This document shows positions 36,031 to 44,313 of a stretch of 64,000 nucleotides of DNA, piece after piece (position 1 is the first letter of the stretch; each line of letters opens with the position of its first letter). Location of the stretch: positions 71,088 to 135,087 of the forward strand of contig JAHYJO010000001.1 of NCBI GenBank assembly GCA_019429125.1, given 5' to 3'. The position numbers were made by a program, and so were the translations under genes. The notes under the pieces are model-generated. The model searched no databases. It worked only from the letters and a program-made list of their open reading frames with translations, and had not been told where the DNA came from. The DNA is from Nanobdellati archaeon (GTDB lineage: Archaea > EX4484-52 > GLR71).

Positions 36031-36828
36031 ATGGCTGGTAACTTAAGCAGTTTTATTAATGAGCAGATAGTGTATCCTCTTTTGAATGATAATCCTTATT
36101 ATACACTTGGTGAAACTGTTCTTTATGGGTTGGCATTTCTTTTTTTCGTGTGGTTGGCATCAAAGTTTTTTGAGAAGATGAAGATTGATATTGGTCTTAA
36201 GTTTTTGGTCGGTTGGTCTGGGTGGATACTTATAATGGCTGGAACACGGGTTTTAAAAGATCAAGGTGTTCTTACCTCTCTTATTTTTATTACACCTTTT
36301 AATGATGTCTTTTTTGTATCTATTGCATTTTCATTGATGTTTATTCTTAAGATTTTAGAGAAAAAAGGTGTTGTTGACTTTTATTCTGTTTGGATGCGCT
36401 TGCCTTATGTTTTGTTTATTCCAATATTATTCTATCTGTCTTATTCAAATATTATTGGAGGGTTCTATATATTTTTTATATTTTCGGTGTTTATGAGTTT
36501 ATTGTATTTGGTGCGCAAGAAGTTTTCATATATATTGTCTTTTGAAAATATGGTTGCGATGGCATCTCATATTCTTGATGCATCTGCTACGTTTGTTGCT
36601 ATGTCTTTTTTTGGTGCTTTTGAGAAACACATAGTGCCTAATATATTTATTGGTACATTTGGCCCTATTGCCATGTTTCCTTTAAAAATAATTGTTGTTG
36701 GGTTTGTGCTTTATTATATTGATAAAGAAGTTGATAATGATTATGAAAGGCGATTTTTTAAGTTGATGATATTTTCTTTAGGGCTTGGTCCAGGGCTTCG
36801 CGGACTGATACAAGTTATGGGGTACTAA
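36031..36828 (+). CDS. DUF63 family membrane protein
   Basis: 265 residues with about eight hydrophobic helices. The start, FINEQIVYPLLNDNPYYTLG, the segment GWILIMAGTRVLKDQGVL, FITPFNDVFFVSIAFS, MASHILDASATFVAM and the closing LGLGPGLRGLIQV are the conserved blocks of the archaeal DUF63 family. These are integral membrane proteins conserved across many archaea with no established biochemical role. The ATG is preceded by a TTTATATAG box 25-30 bp upstream, suggesting leaderless expression. It is followed immediately by a heavily structured 140-bp segment described separately. Confidence 0.88.
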   Translation: MAGNLSSFINEQIVYPLLNDNPYYTLGETVLYGLAFLFFVWLASKFFEKMKIDIGLKFLVGWSGWILIMAGTRVLKDQGVLTSLIFITPFNDVFFVSIAFSLMFILKILEKKGVVDFYSVWMRLPYVLFIPILFYLSYSNIIGGFYIFFIFSVFMSLLYLVRKKFSYILSFENMVAMASHILDASATFVAMSFFGAFEKHIVPNIFIGTFGPIAMFPLKIIVVGFVLYYIDKEVDNDYERRFFKLMIFSLGLGPGLRGLIQVMGY

Positions 36829-36833
36829 ATACA

Positions 36834-36970
36834 GGCTTCAGAATTATGGAACTAAAGTTCCAAGCTTTTAAGTAAGCTGAAAAAGCCCGGGTATCTTTAT
36901 GATACGACCTTAACAAAGGTTGACCATGTGAGCGCATTGACTTTCAGTCAACGCACATGTCTGTTTTTTT
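36834..36970 (+). ncRNA. candidate structured RNA with five hairpins and a terminator
   Basis: Within 137 bases: an outer pairing GGCTT (36834-38) with AAGCC (36883-87), extended by CAG/CTG; GGAAC-TAAA-GTTCC (36848-61); AGCTT/AAGCT (36863-78), which competes with the CAG/CTG extension; GTATC-TTTAT-GATAC (36891-905); ACCTT-AACA-AAGGT (36907-20); and a long stem CATGTG...TTGAC-TTTCA-GTCAA...CACATG (36925-59) followed by eight or more Ts. It begins six bases after the DUF63 stop and has no ORF. It may be the 3' UTR of that gene or a processed independent RNA. No match to SRP RNA, RNase P, tRNA or 5S features was found. Confidence 0.6.
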
Positions 36971-37017
36971 TGTATGTAATTAGAATATGATTTAATTCGT
37001 TAAAAATTAAAAAGTAA

Positions 37018-37090
37018 TGGGTCGAGCCAGATTTGAACTGGCGACCTTCGCCTTGTAAGGGCGACGTCATAGCCACTAGACTACCGACCC
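37018..37090 (-). tRNA. tRNA-Val(UAC)
   Basis: Acceptor GGGTCGG pairs with TCGACCC (one G-U), D-arm with GTCTAGTGGCTATGAC, anticodon stem TCGCC/GGCGA around loop CTTACAA giving anticodon TAC, T-arm GCCAG-TTCAAAT-CTGGC, discriminator A. No intron and no encoded CCA. Confidence 0.95.
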
Positions 37091-37158
37091 AAAGTAGAAG
37101 TGCTAAGTATCTTTTTTTGCGACAACTTTATATGCTTTTATATTTTTGTGGGTAAATT

Positions 37159-37758
37159 ATGGTCATGCTTACTCTTGAACAAGGTGCAAAGCTTGTAAAA
37201 TATGCAAGATTGTCGATAAAGGATTATCTGTCTGGCGGTGCGTTAGAAGTTAAAGATTTTTCGTTTGCGCGTGATAAACAGGGTGTATTTGTGACTCTCT
37301 TGACATATCCCGAAAAGGAGCTTCGCGGGTGTATCGGGTTTCCTGAACCAGTTTTACCCCTATATGACTCTATATCTAAAGCGGCAGTATATGCTGCGGT
37401 TGATGATCCGCGATTTATTGAATTGTCTTTGGTTGAGTTGGATAAAGTTATTGTTGAAATATCTGTCCTTACGGTTCCTGAAAAGATAGTGTTGTCTGAT
37501 ACAAAAAGGTATGAGGATAAGATAACAATCGGTAAAGATGGGTTGATAATTCGGCGCGGGAATGTTTCAGGGCTTCTTCTGCCACAGGTGCCTGTTGAAT
37601 TTGGCTGGGATAAGAAACAGTTTCTTGCGCAGACTTGTGTCAAGGCAGGGCTTCCTTCTGATTGTTATCTTTTGTCTGGTGTGGGTGTATACCGGTTTCA
37701 GGCGCAGATATTTTCTGAAGAGAGTCCTTATGGTGTTGTAGTTGAAAAAATACTTTGA
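37159..37758 (+). CDS. amrA: AMMECR1 domain protein (AmmeMemoRadiSam system protein A)
   Basis: 199 residues, one AMMECR1 domain. Conserved blocks: LEQGAKLVKYARLSI, KELRGCIGFPEPVLPL (the six-residue LRGCIG signature), AAVYAAVDDPRFIEL, VEISVLTVPEKI, KDGLIIRRGNVSGLLLPQVP and KKQFLAQTCVKAGLP. It is the usual partner of the radical-SAM enzyme AmrS, which in this genome is encoded 17 kb away. AMMECR1 has been linked to amine or lipid chemistry only tentatively. GTGGGT precedes the ATG. The next gene on the other strand ends 3 bp past its stop, so this is a single-gene unit. Confidence 0.9.
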   Translation: MVMLTLEQGAKLVKYARLSIKDYLSGGALEVKDFSFARDKQGVFVTLLTYPEKELRGCIGFPEPVLPLYDSISKAAVYAAVDDPRFIELSLVELDKVIVEISVLTVPEKIVLSDTKRYEDKITIGKDGLIIRRGNVSGLLLPQVPVEFGWDKKQFLAQTCVKAGLPSDCYLLSGVGVYRFQAQIFSEESPYGVVVEKIL

Positions 37759-37761
37759 TTT

Positions 37762-38897
37762 TTATTGAATTAATACATTATTATAGGGATAGTCATAATC
37801 ACTTCCAGATATATTTATCTTGTTAATCTCATTCAGGTTGTTAAGTCCATTTATCTTTATTAGGCCATCTGATATGGTATATAGAAAATCACCAATGTAT
37901 AATGATCTTTTTATCGAGTATTTTGAGCCATAATAATACCAGTTGTTATTGTCTATATTTTCATCTTCATCTGAGTGGGTGATTCTGTCTCTTAATTGTA
38001 TGCCGTTATTTGTGTCAATGTTGAATACGTACGCGCCTTGCCATTTATATTCACCATAAGCCCAACTAGGTATTTCATCTTTATATTGACTTTTGTCAAT
38101 TTCAGCTAAAAGTATTGGTATTACAAGCAGGTTTTTTTCTTTGTCAAACAGGAATGCTTTAGGGTCTTGTAGTGCGTATGAATCTGTGCCACGGTCACCT
38201 ATTTCAAATTTAGATATCTCTATTGGGGTATCTATGTATGTCACGTCAAAAAGCGCAATTTTTACTCCTGTATACCATGCAAAGTCGCCAGTTTTTGATG
38301 CTATTGCTTCTTTACCTATTCCGATTATATGATTTTTATCATATGGATGAAGATAGTCTGAGGATCCTGGTATCTTTAATTTTCCTGCGACTGTCGGTTT
38401 TGTTGGGTCTTTAAGGTCTATTACAAATAATGGGTCGACTTTTTTGAATGTGACCATGTATGCTGTGTCACCCATGAACCTTGCTGAGTATATGCTTTCA
38501 CCAGGTGCTAAATCTTCTACTTTTCCTATTATATTCATTTTTTCATCAAGGACATATAGGTTGTTTATTGTAGTGGGTAGGGTTGGTCTTGATTTTACTA
38601 TCTGTGTCGGTGCTATTTTTTGTGCGATTGCTATTGTTGATTCAGTGTTCGTTTGAGTATCTGTTATTGATGATGTGGATGTCATTTCTTGTTGACTATT
38701 AGATACTACAGTTGCAGTATTTAGAATTGCTGGAACCATTGTTCTTGTCTGTGTTCTAATTCCCATACTCACATTATTTACTCTAACAGTGGTTCCTATC
38801 CTGAAATATTCGTTGTGTTCATCTATCGAAAATTGGTTGAGTGGGGTACCAGGAACTTCTCCCGAATCTTCATAGTTTATATTTCCATCCTTTATTC
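37762..38897 (-). pseudogene. beta-propeller domain gene truncated at a MITE (PF09826 type)
   Basis: The frame is open from 38897, where a MITE begins, to the stop at 37762. Reading upstream of the nominal GTG start (38772) still gives family sequence: GEVPGTPLNQFSIDEHNEYF, which matches the GxLNQFSMDEYNGYLRVATT block that lies in the middle of secreted beta-propeller proteins. Downstream follow NLYVLDEKMNIIGKVEDLAP, YSARFMGDTAYMVTFKKVDP and further blades (YLHPYDKNHIIGIGKEA). Complete members have a signal peptide and several hundred more N-terminal residues; between the MITE and tRNA-Leu there are only 70 bp, so that half is gone. Without its export signal the remnant is unlikely to work. 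Confidence 0.78.
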
Positions 38898-39065
38898 TGC
38901 ACTGTTCAAAAAGGGAGTGATTTTAAATATTTTTTAAATATTGTTTGTTTATAAACTCTGGCAGAAAACCCTTTAATATATACATTTCACGCAGAATTAA
39001 AAAAGAAATGAAGGTATTTAATTAACTACATTTTGTTTGAAATCACTCAAAAAATGAACTGTGCC
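38898..39065. mobile_element. 168-bp MITE, copy 2, flanks not duplicated
   Basis: Same orientation and closely similar sequence to copy 1, including the TTGTTTGTTTATAAACT core and the right end TGAACTGTGCC; the first base of the left end is T instead of G. The 8-bp flanks (CTTTATTC on the left, GGTTTTGT on the right) do not match. It marks the exact point where the beta-propeller gene is broken. Confidence 0.88.
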
Positions 39066-39134
39066 GGTTTTGTTCGGGTGTTATCCCTAAAGAATTTGGT
39101 GATTTTTTGGTTTTTAATTATAAATAAAGGTTAA

Positions 39135-39260
39135 TGCAGGGGAGGGGATTCGAACCCCCGAACTCCTACGAGAGTGGATCTTGAGTCCACCGCCTCTTGC
39201 CGAATGATACCCCTTAATACATTTAAGGTATGTTCTTTGACCAGGCTGGGCGACCCCTGC
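39135..39260 (-). tRNA. tRNA-Leu(CAA) with an intron in the D-arm
   Basis: Acceptor GCAGGGG / CCCCTGC with discriminator A, anticodon stem GTGGA/TCCAC around CTCAAGA giving anticodon CAA, long leucine-type variable arm (CTCGTAGGAG), T-arm GGGGG-TTCGAAT-CCCCT. Between the D-loop (GGTCAAAG) and the 3' side of the D-stem (GGC) lie about 40 extra bases, roughly 39195-39234, which contain CCTTAA-ATGTA-TTAAGG, a perfect hairpin. Removing them restores a normal D-arm (GCCC/GGGC). Splice sites are uncertain by a few bases. The 5' end is 2 bp downstream of the coiled-coil gene stop, so the two are probably co-transcribed. Confidence 0.88.
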
Positions 39261-39262
39261 AT

Positions 39263-39952
39263 CTACAAATTTTCAATCTCGGTCTTTAGTTTTGTAATCT
39301 CTGATTGTAAATTGTCAAGGTCTGCGTCAGTTGCTTGGATATTTATGGTTGACGGACTTGAAAATTCTTTTGGAGTTACAAGATTGCTGTCAATGTTCTC
39401 TAGTTTTTCGTCAAATACATTTAACCGTGTTTCTATTTTTTCGACAGCTTCAGATTTAAGCTTTTCGGCTTTGTTTAGAAGAGAAATAGTTTCAAGCATC
39501 TTTTTCATCTCAATACGGGTGTTATGGATATCATCAGTAATCTCTACGTGCCTATCGATTTTTACAAAAAGTGCAGAATTAGCTGCGGAGGTTGGTGCAG
39601 GAGCTCTTTGTGTCGGGACATTTGGTTTCTGTGTCTGTTCAATTGGTTGCTGAGGTCGTGGTTGTTGTGGTATCAGATTTGATTGGGTTGGGTGAGTATG
39701 GTCCATATTCATGTTTTGTGCAAATGCTTGTGGTCTTGGTTGTGGGGGGATGTTTGATTGTGGTAATATAGACTTTGGCTGTATAGGTGGTATAGTTGTT
39801 TGTGCTCTTGGCATTTCTGGTTGTCTTTCCGGATTTTGCATATATTGTGCCTGTCCTGTTGATGTAAGTGGCTGATTTATAGGAGCATGACTGTGATCAA
39901 AATCTATTCCTATTGCCTTTTTTAGCCTTTCAATATTTTCGTTTGAAACCAT
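39263..39952 (-). CDS. Pro/Gln-rich protein with C-terminal coiled coil
   Basis: 229 residues. A short helix 1-20 (NENIERLKKAIGIDFDHS), then about 110 residues dominated by Pro, Gln, Thr and Asn, then two coiled-coil stretches (EKLKSEAVEKIETRLNVF and LDNLQSEITKLKTEIENL). No signal peptide or TM, so it is cytoplasmic. The layout resembles the 62217 product, which has a coiled coil and a Gln/Pro-rich tail in the opposite order. GGTGAAC precedes the ATG. tRNA-Leu begins two bases after its stop on the same strand. No known family; a scaffold or assembly role is a guess from composition. Confidence 0.65.
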   Translation of the reverse strand: MVSNENIERLKKAIGIDFDHSHAPINQPLTSTGQAQYMQNPERQPEMPRAQTTIPPIQPKSILPQSNIPPQPRPQAFAQNMNMDHTHPTQSNLIPQQPRPQQPIEQTQKPNVPTQRAPAPTSAANSALFVKIDRHVEITDDIHNTRIEMKKMLETISLLNKAEKLKSEAVEKIETRLNVFDEKLENIDSNLVTPKEFSSPSTINIQATDADLDNLQSEITKLKTEIENL

Positions 39953-40066
39953 AAGTTCACCTTTTATTATCTTATTTATGTTTTGCTTATATATATCTTT
40001 AATCTTTGTGCGGTTTTTATGTGCATCTGATTCAACTTATTAATATATCATTGAATAATTAATCAT

Positions 40067-41986
40067 ATGCCAGAATTGTCAAGTTTTGATTTTAAGATAC
40101 TCGCTGAGGAGCTACAGTTTTTATCAGGGGGGAAGATACAGAAGATATATCATGAGGGTAAGCATCTTCATATGTCTATCTTTGTCAAAAGCGGTGGGAC
40201 TAACATGCTCATAACAGGAGATGGTAAGTTCTTTACGACACCGCATTCATTGAAACATAAGTTGCGACCGACTGGTTTTTGTATGTTTTTAAGGAAACGG
40301 CTTTCAGGGCAGTGGATTGATAGCATAAAGCAAATTGGTTTTGAACGTATAATTATTATTGAGACACAGGATTATAGGATATATCTTGAGCTTTTCAGGA
40401 ATGGTAATACTATAATAACTGACAAAAATGATAAGATTGTGTCTGTCATGTCTGTGCAGATATGGAAAGACAGGGTGCTTAAGGCAAATGAGATATATAA
40501 GATGCCACCTGTGTCAATTGATATTTTGGGTTTAAATATTGATAGTTTTTCACTTGTATTGTCAAAGTCATCAAAGAATATCATATCGTTTCTTGCGCGT
40601 GATATGAGTCTTGGGGGTAACTATGCAGAGGAAGTGCTTACTGATGCGAAAATGGACAAGGATTTGATTGCAAAAAAGTTAGATGCCACACAGACTAAAA
40701 AGATATTTAAGGCAATGTCTTCTCTTTTCAAAAGAAAAAAAGAACCTCGTCTTGTCCTTGAAAAAGAGAAGTATTTGGACATGTCATCTTTTTCTTTGGT
40801 TAAATATGTAAATTATGAAACTAAAATGTTTGACACTCTAAATGAGGTAGCAAGTGAGTTTTATGTGTCACAGATGGAACTTGAGGATGAGAAAGAGACT
40901 ACAATAAAAACAGATAAGGTGATGGGGTCTCTTGAACACAGGTTAAAGACACAGGATGATGCTCTTTTGACTGTCAACAAAAATATTGAGGATTCTACCC
41001 GAAAAGCTGAGATGATATATTCTAATTATAATGTACTGGATGAGATGATTAGGCAGGTAAATGAAGCATGCAGTCTGAAAGGCTGGGACTTTGTGCAGAA
41101 AACTATCAGGTCTGGCAAGATTGACAAGATAAAAAGTATCGATATGAAAAACAAGATAATGGTCGTTGATTTTGGCGAGAAACTGAATATATATCTTGAA
41201 AAGCCATTGAACTATAGCGCTGAAGTATATTACCAAAAAGCAAAAAGGTCAAAGCAGAAGATACCAGGCATTCAAAAATCTATGGGTCTGACTAAAGACA
41301 AGATTGAAAAATCTGAAGTAGAGACGGTTAAAAAACATAAACCTAATGTTAAAAGAGTGCTGAAGAAGAAAGAATGGTTTGATAAGTTCCGGTCTTTTAC
41401 GTCATCCACTGGTTTTCTTGTGCTCGGTGGGAAAGATGCGACTACAAATGAGATATTGGTCAAGAAACACACAGATGCAGAAGACATAATATTTCATGCA
41501 GACATTGCGGGGTCATCATTTGTCGTCATAAAATCCGACGGTAAAAAGGTTGATGATACTACAATTTCTGAGGCTGCGCAGTTTGCGGGGTCATATTCTA
41601 AGGCGTGGAAGATGAAGGCAGGGACGGTTGATGTATTCTGGGTTGCGCCTGAGCAGGTGTCTAAACAGGCACCTACTGGTGAATATATTCAGAAGGGGTC
41701 GTTTATGGTGCGTGGCAAGAAAAACTGGGGGAAACCCGAATTGCGCGTTGCATTTGCGTTGATTGGGGATGAGCTTGTATGTGCACCTGTCGTTACAGTA
41801 TCATCAAAAACTAAGAAATATGTTGCTATTGCGCCTGGGTACAAAAAATCAAAAGAGTTGGCGAAAGAGATAAGGACAAAACTATTTTTAGTCTGTTCAA
41901 AGGCTGAGCAGGAAATATTGAGAGAGATATCTGTTGATGATATACAGAAACATATACCTGCCGGAACTGGGGAAATATTGAAATAG
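40067..41986 (+). CDS. Rqc2/NEMF-like NFACT ribosome quality-control protein
   Basis: 639 residues. N-terminal NFACT-N domain (SFDFKILAEELQFLSGGKIQ, KIYHEGKHLHMSIF, KHKLRPTGFCMFLRKRLSGQ); a helical middle part with coiled coil about 290-420; then the NFACT-R (DUF814) domain with WFDKFRSFTSSTGFLVLGGK, DAEDIIFHADIAGSSFVVIK and VDVFWVAPEQVSKQAPTGEY; and a C-terminal extension. Family members bind 60S/50S subunits carrying stuck peptidyl-tRNA and, in eukaryotes and bacteria, direct untemplated C-terminal tailing. The archaeal function is presumed the same. The ATG follows a TTAATATATC box at leaderless distance. Functionally linked to Pelota and Pth2 in this window. Confidence 0.93.
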   Translation: MPELSSFDFKILAEELQFLSGGKIQKIYHEGKHLHMSIFVKSGGTNMLITGDGKFFTTPHSLKHKLRPTGFCMFLRKRLSGQWIDSIKQIGFERIIIIETQDYRIYLELFRNGNTIITDKNDKIVSVMSVQIWKDRVLKANEIYKMPPVSIDILGLNIDSFSLVLSKSSKNIISFLARDMSLGGNYAEEVLTDAKMDKDLIAKKLDATQTKKIFKAMSSLFKRKKEPRLVLEKEKYLDMSSFSLVKYVNYETKMFDTLNEVASEFYVSQMELEDEKETTIKTDKVMGSLEHRLKTQDDALLTVNKNIEDSTRKAEMIYSNYNVLDEMIRQVNEACSLKGWDFVQKTIRSGKIDKIKSIDMKNKIMVVDFGEKLNIYLEKPLNYSAEVYYQKAKRSKQKIPGIQKSMGLTKDKIEKSEVETVKKHKPNVKRVLKKKEWFDKFRSFTSSTGFLVLGGKDATTNEILVKKHTDAEDIIFHADIAGSSFVVIKSDGKKVDDTTISEAAQFAGSYSKAWKMKAGTVDVFWVAPEQVSKQAPTGEYIQKGSFMVRGKKNWGKPELRVAFALIGDELVCAPVVTVSSKTKKYVAIAPGYKKSKELAKEIRTKLFLVCSKAEQEILREISVDDIQKHIPAGTGEILK

Positions 41987-42045
41987 TCGGTTTGATAGGT
42001 ATTTCAAAGGCTATTTATTTAAAGTTTTCATTCTATAGTGGTAGT

Positions 42046-42558
42046 ATGTCTTTGCTTGAAAACTATTATCTTTCAAAAGATGAAATTGTGATTAATGAGG
42101 TGAAAGGAGGTAGTAGTTATCATTTTTTATTTCCTGTATTGCCTGAATTTTTACCTTTTGAAGTTGCACTTTATGGTGCTTTAGACAGAAATCTCTATAT
42201 TTCTGATGATGATTTTTATGTTGATCTTAATTCTGATGCGATTTTTGAGTTTTTTGGTAATGGTTTTCTGAAGAACCTATATCTTAAAAAGGATTGTGGT
42301 GTGATATTTTCATCATATAATTCTAATTGTTGTCTTTATAGTAAGAATAATTTTAATATGTCTGAAGAAAAATTTAATCTGTTTTTTAGGGATATGCAAC
42401 ATATTGGTGAGGTGGTTATCGGTAAAGGGTCTGTATTTGAGACTAAGAATGTTTCTGATTATGGGACTGCGTGTATTTTGCGCGATTATTTGTGTCAGTT
42501 ACATAATAAGGCAGTTAATCTTATTTTTGAGTCTTATCTTTCCCAAGACGTTCTTTGA
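42046..42558 (+). CDS. hypothetical protein, unknown function
   Basis: 170 residues from the ATG at 42046. A TATTTATTTAAA box about 25 bp upstream supports a leaderless start there; a TTG at 41992 would also be in frame but lies before the box. The sequence is rich in Phe, Tyr, Asn and Ser, with alternating strands and a CCLYSKNNFNM segment; no signal peptide, TM or recognised motif. Its last 38 bases overlap the convergent 3' end of the deoxyhypusine synthase gene. Conservation unknown. It could be a small beta-sandwich protein. Confidence 0.5.
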   Translation: MSLLENYYLSKDEIVINEVKGGSSYHFLFPVLPEFLPFEVALYGALDRNLYISDDDFYVDLNSDAIFEFFGNGFLKNLYLKKDCGVIFSSYNSNCCLYSKNNFNMSEEKFNLFFRDMQHIGEVVIGKGSVFETKNVSDYGTACILRDYLCQLHNKAVNLIFESYLSQDVL

Positions 42559-43483
42559 TTGCTGCGCTCAATAATGGTAGTGCTATTGTTGCATCACAGG
42601 TCACATTAACATATTTCGCTTTCTTGTCAAGTTTTCCCCAGGATATTCCTTCTCGTAGTTCTGCACCTGATGAACCGCCTGATTCTGGTCTGTCAGTTGT
42701 TATCTGGATTGCATATGATGCGGCTGTTGGTGCAAATTGAAGCGCTTGCTGGATATAATTTTTTGGTACACCTCCGCCTATGTATAATACACCGTTTGTC
42801 TCTGAAGTCCAGGTTATGTCTATCATGTCTTTTAGGTCATCAAATGCGGAAACGTCAATCTTATTGTCTTGCATGTAACCCCATACTTGAAGACCTATAC
42901 CTGAATCGCTTAGTGCGGGGCAGAAGATAGGAATTTTTTTGTCTGCGCAAACTTTCAGTATTGAATTTTCGTAAGGTACTTCTTTTCCTAGGAGCCAAAG
43001 GAACTCTTTTATGTTCATTTTCTCTTTTGGCATCTTGGCGAATGTTTTTTTGCAGAATTTTTCAAGGCCTTCATAGACTTCATCAGGCATGAATGCGTCA
43101 TAGATTCTGTCTACTCGTATCTTGTTTAGTTCTTCGTCGCTTATCATGTGTGTGCCTTGATAATGATGGTATCCTAGAGCTTCTACAAGGTCATGGGTTA
43201 GGTTTGCGCCTGTCGTTACGATGACATCTACCCAACCGTCTTTTAGCATGTCTATGATTATCTGTTTCTGGCCACCGGGTACCATTGCACCTGCTAGACC
43301 CAAAAATACTGTGCATTTCTTGTTTTTTATCATAATTTCCATTATGTTTGCAGCTTTGGCTATTGTGCCTGCGCCCATGACACCTGATTTATCCATCTGG
43401 TCTACAAGCTCGTTGCAGGTCATGTTTTTTTTTGTTTGTATCTGATGAACTTTCTCAAGGTCTTTGTGCATATTCTTGTGCAT
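42521..43483 (-). CDS. dys: deoxyhypusine synthase
   Basis: 320 residues from the ATG at 43483, which has GTGATATAT just before it; a TTG at 43501 is open but less likely. The family blocks are clear: the NAD-binding FLGLAGAMVPGGQKQIIIDM, VIVTTGANLTHDLVEALGYH, IFCPALSDSGIGLQVWGYM, VLYIGGGVPKNYIQQALQ and the active-site region SSGAELREGISWGKLDKKAK with the catalytic lysine in WGKL. It transfers the aminobutyl group of spermidine to a lysine of aIF5A, the first and in archaea often the only dedicated step of hypusine formation. Its 3' end overlaps the unknown 42046 gene. Spermidine supply genes are not in the window. Confidence 0.95.
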   Translation of the reverse strand: MHKNMHKDLEKVHQIQTKKNMTCNELVDQMDKSGVMGAGTIAKAANIMEIMIKNKKCTVFLGLAGAMVPGGQKQIIIDMLKDGWVDVIVTTGANLTHDLVEALGYHHYQGTHMISDEELNKIRVDRIYDAFMPDEVYEGLEKFCKKTFAKMPKEKMNIKEFLWLLGKEVPYENSILKVCADKKIPIFCPALSDSGIGLQVWGYMQDNKIDVSAFDDLKDMIDITWTSETNGVLYIGGGVPKNYIQQALQFAPTAASYAIQITTDRPESGGSSGAELREGISWGKLDKKAKYVNVTCDATIALPLLSAAIKERLGKDKTQK

Positions 43484-43568
43484 ATATATCACTTGAAACA
43501 ATATCTATAAGTATTATAGATGTTCTATATGTATATAAATGTTAAAAATATTATAAAGGTAATATGTT

Positions 43569-44171
43569 ATGTCAATTCTTAATAATCTCAGCAAAAGGTA
43601 TCGTGAACAGAAAAATCTTATAGATGAGGGTAAATCTAGAAATCCTGAATATGTCCTTAAAAATATTGAGGCTGTGCTTGAGAATGCAAGGTCTTTTCGA
43701 AATCTAAACAGGCCACAGGCGATAAAACTCTCAAATAAGGCGATAGATGATTGTGATGTGGCACTTGTGCTGTATAGGCAAAAAGACAATATTGATATGA
43801 TATTTGAGATAAATGCTCTCAAAAGTGAGATACAGGCATTTTTGACTAATTTTTCTGTTGAGGAGATAGACCGGGCACTGCATAAGTCTGATGGTGATAA
43901 TTATCTTGATGAGGCACGGCAGAAGTTTATCCTTGCACAAAAGATGAAGAATATCAGACGTGTTGAGTCAATAACTTATGCGCTTGGGTCTATTTCTCGG
44001 TATGATGATGCGCTTATTTTTTTCAAACAGGAAAGTATCCCACGCAAGGATATTGCTGAGGCTGAAAAAAACGGAGTTCTTGAATTCTTGCAATTGTTTA
44101 CGGAGGATGAGATTGCCGATGCAAAAAAGCTTGTGCTTAAGAATAAGGATTCTGATTTGTCTGATTTTTAG
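43569..44171 (+). CDS. helical cytoplasmic protein, unknown function
   Basis: 200 residues, almost all predicted helix. It starts MSILNNLSKRYREQKNLIDE, followed by ENARSFRNLNRPQAIKLSNK, which has the look of a TPR-like helical pair, and ends in an acidic helix (EDEIADAKKLVLKNKDSDLS). No cysteines beyond one, no membrane segment, no catalytic signature. TATGTTATG context with a GGTAATATGTT site just upstream. It is divergent from deoxyhypusine synthase. Its stop lies 4 bp before the first of three phased palindromes, so the operator array is between it and the secreted protein downstream. It might be the operator-binding protein, but no HTH is seen. Confidence 0.6.
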   Translation: MSILNNLSKRYREQKNLIDEGKSRNPEYVLKNIEAVLENARSFRNLNRPQAIKLSNKAIDDCDVALVLYRQKDNIDMIFEINALKSEIQAFLTNFSVEEIDRALHKSDGDNYLDEARQKFILAQKMKNIRRVESITYALGSISRYDDALIFFKQESIPRKDIAEAEKNGVLEFLQLFTEDEIADAKKLVLKNKDSDLSDF

Positions 44172-44174
44172 GGA

Positions 44175-44257
44175 TTACGGGACTCCGTAAGGTTTTGTAT
44201 TATTTTCTTACGGAAAAGCGTAAGGTTTTTGAATCAAAGTTTACGGAAAAGCGTAAA
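44175..44257. promoter_or_regulatory. three palindromes spaced exactly 33 bp apart (operator array)
   Basis: TTACGG-GACT-CCGTAA (44175-44190), CTTACG-GAAAAG-CGTAAG (44207-44224) and TTTACG-GAAAAG-CGTAAA (44240-44257). Their centres are at 44182.5, 44215.5 and 44248.5, so each step is 33 bp, about three helical turns. The shared half-site is TTACG. A TATATATA box follows at 44270 and the secreted-protein ATG at 44314. Cooperative binding of a dimeric regulator on one DNA face is the simplest reading. Confidence 0.82.
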
Positions 44258-44313
44258 GTTTAGGATTTTTATATATATAGATTGTGCATAAATAAATTAT
44301 ATTGGTAATTATT

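Noticed and set aside
36834-36970. SRP RNA, RNase P RNA or self-cleaving ribozyme
   Set aside because: None of the conserved cores (SRP domain IV loop, RNase P CR motifs, hammerhead CUGAUGA) is present.
44175-44257. CRISPR-like array
   Set aside because: The 33-bp step suggested a repeat-spacer unit, but the repeated parts are short palindromes, there are only three, and no cas gene is near; an operator array fits better.
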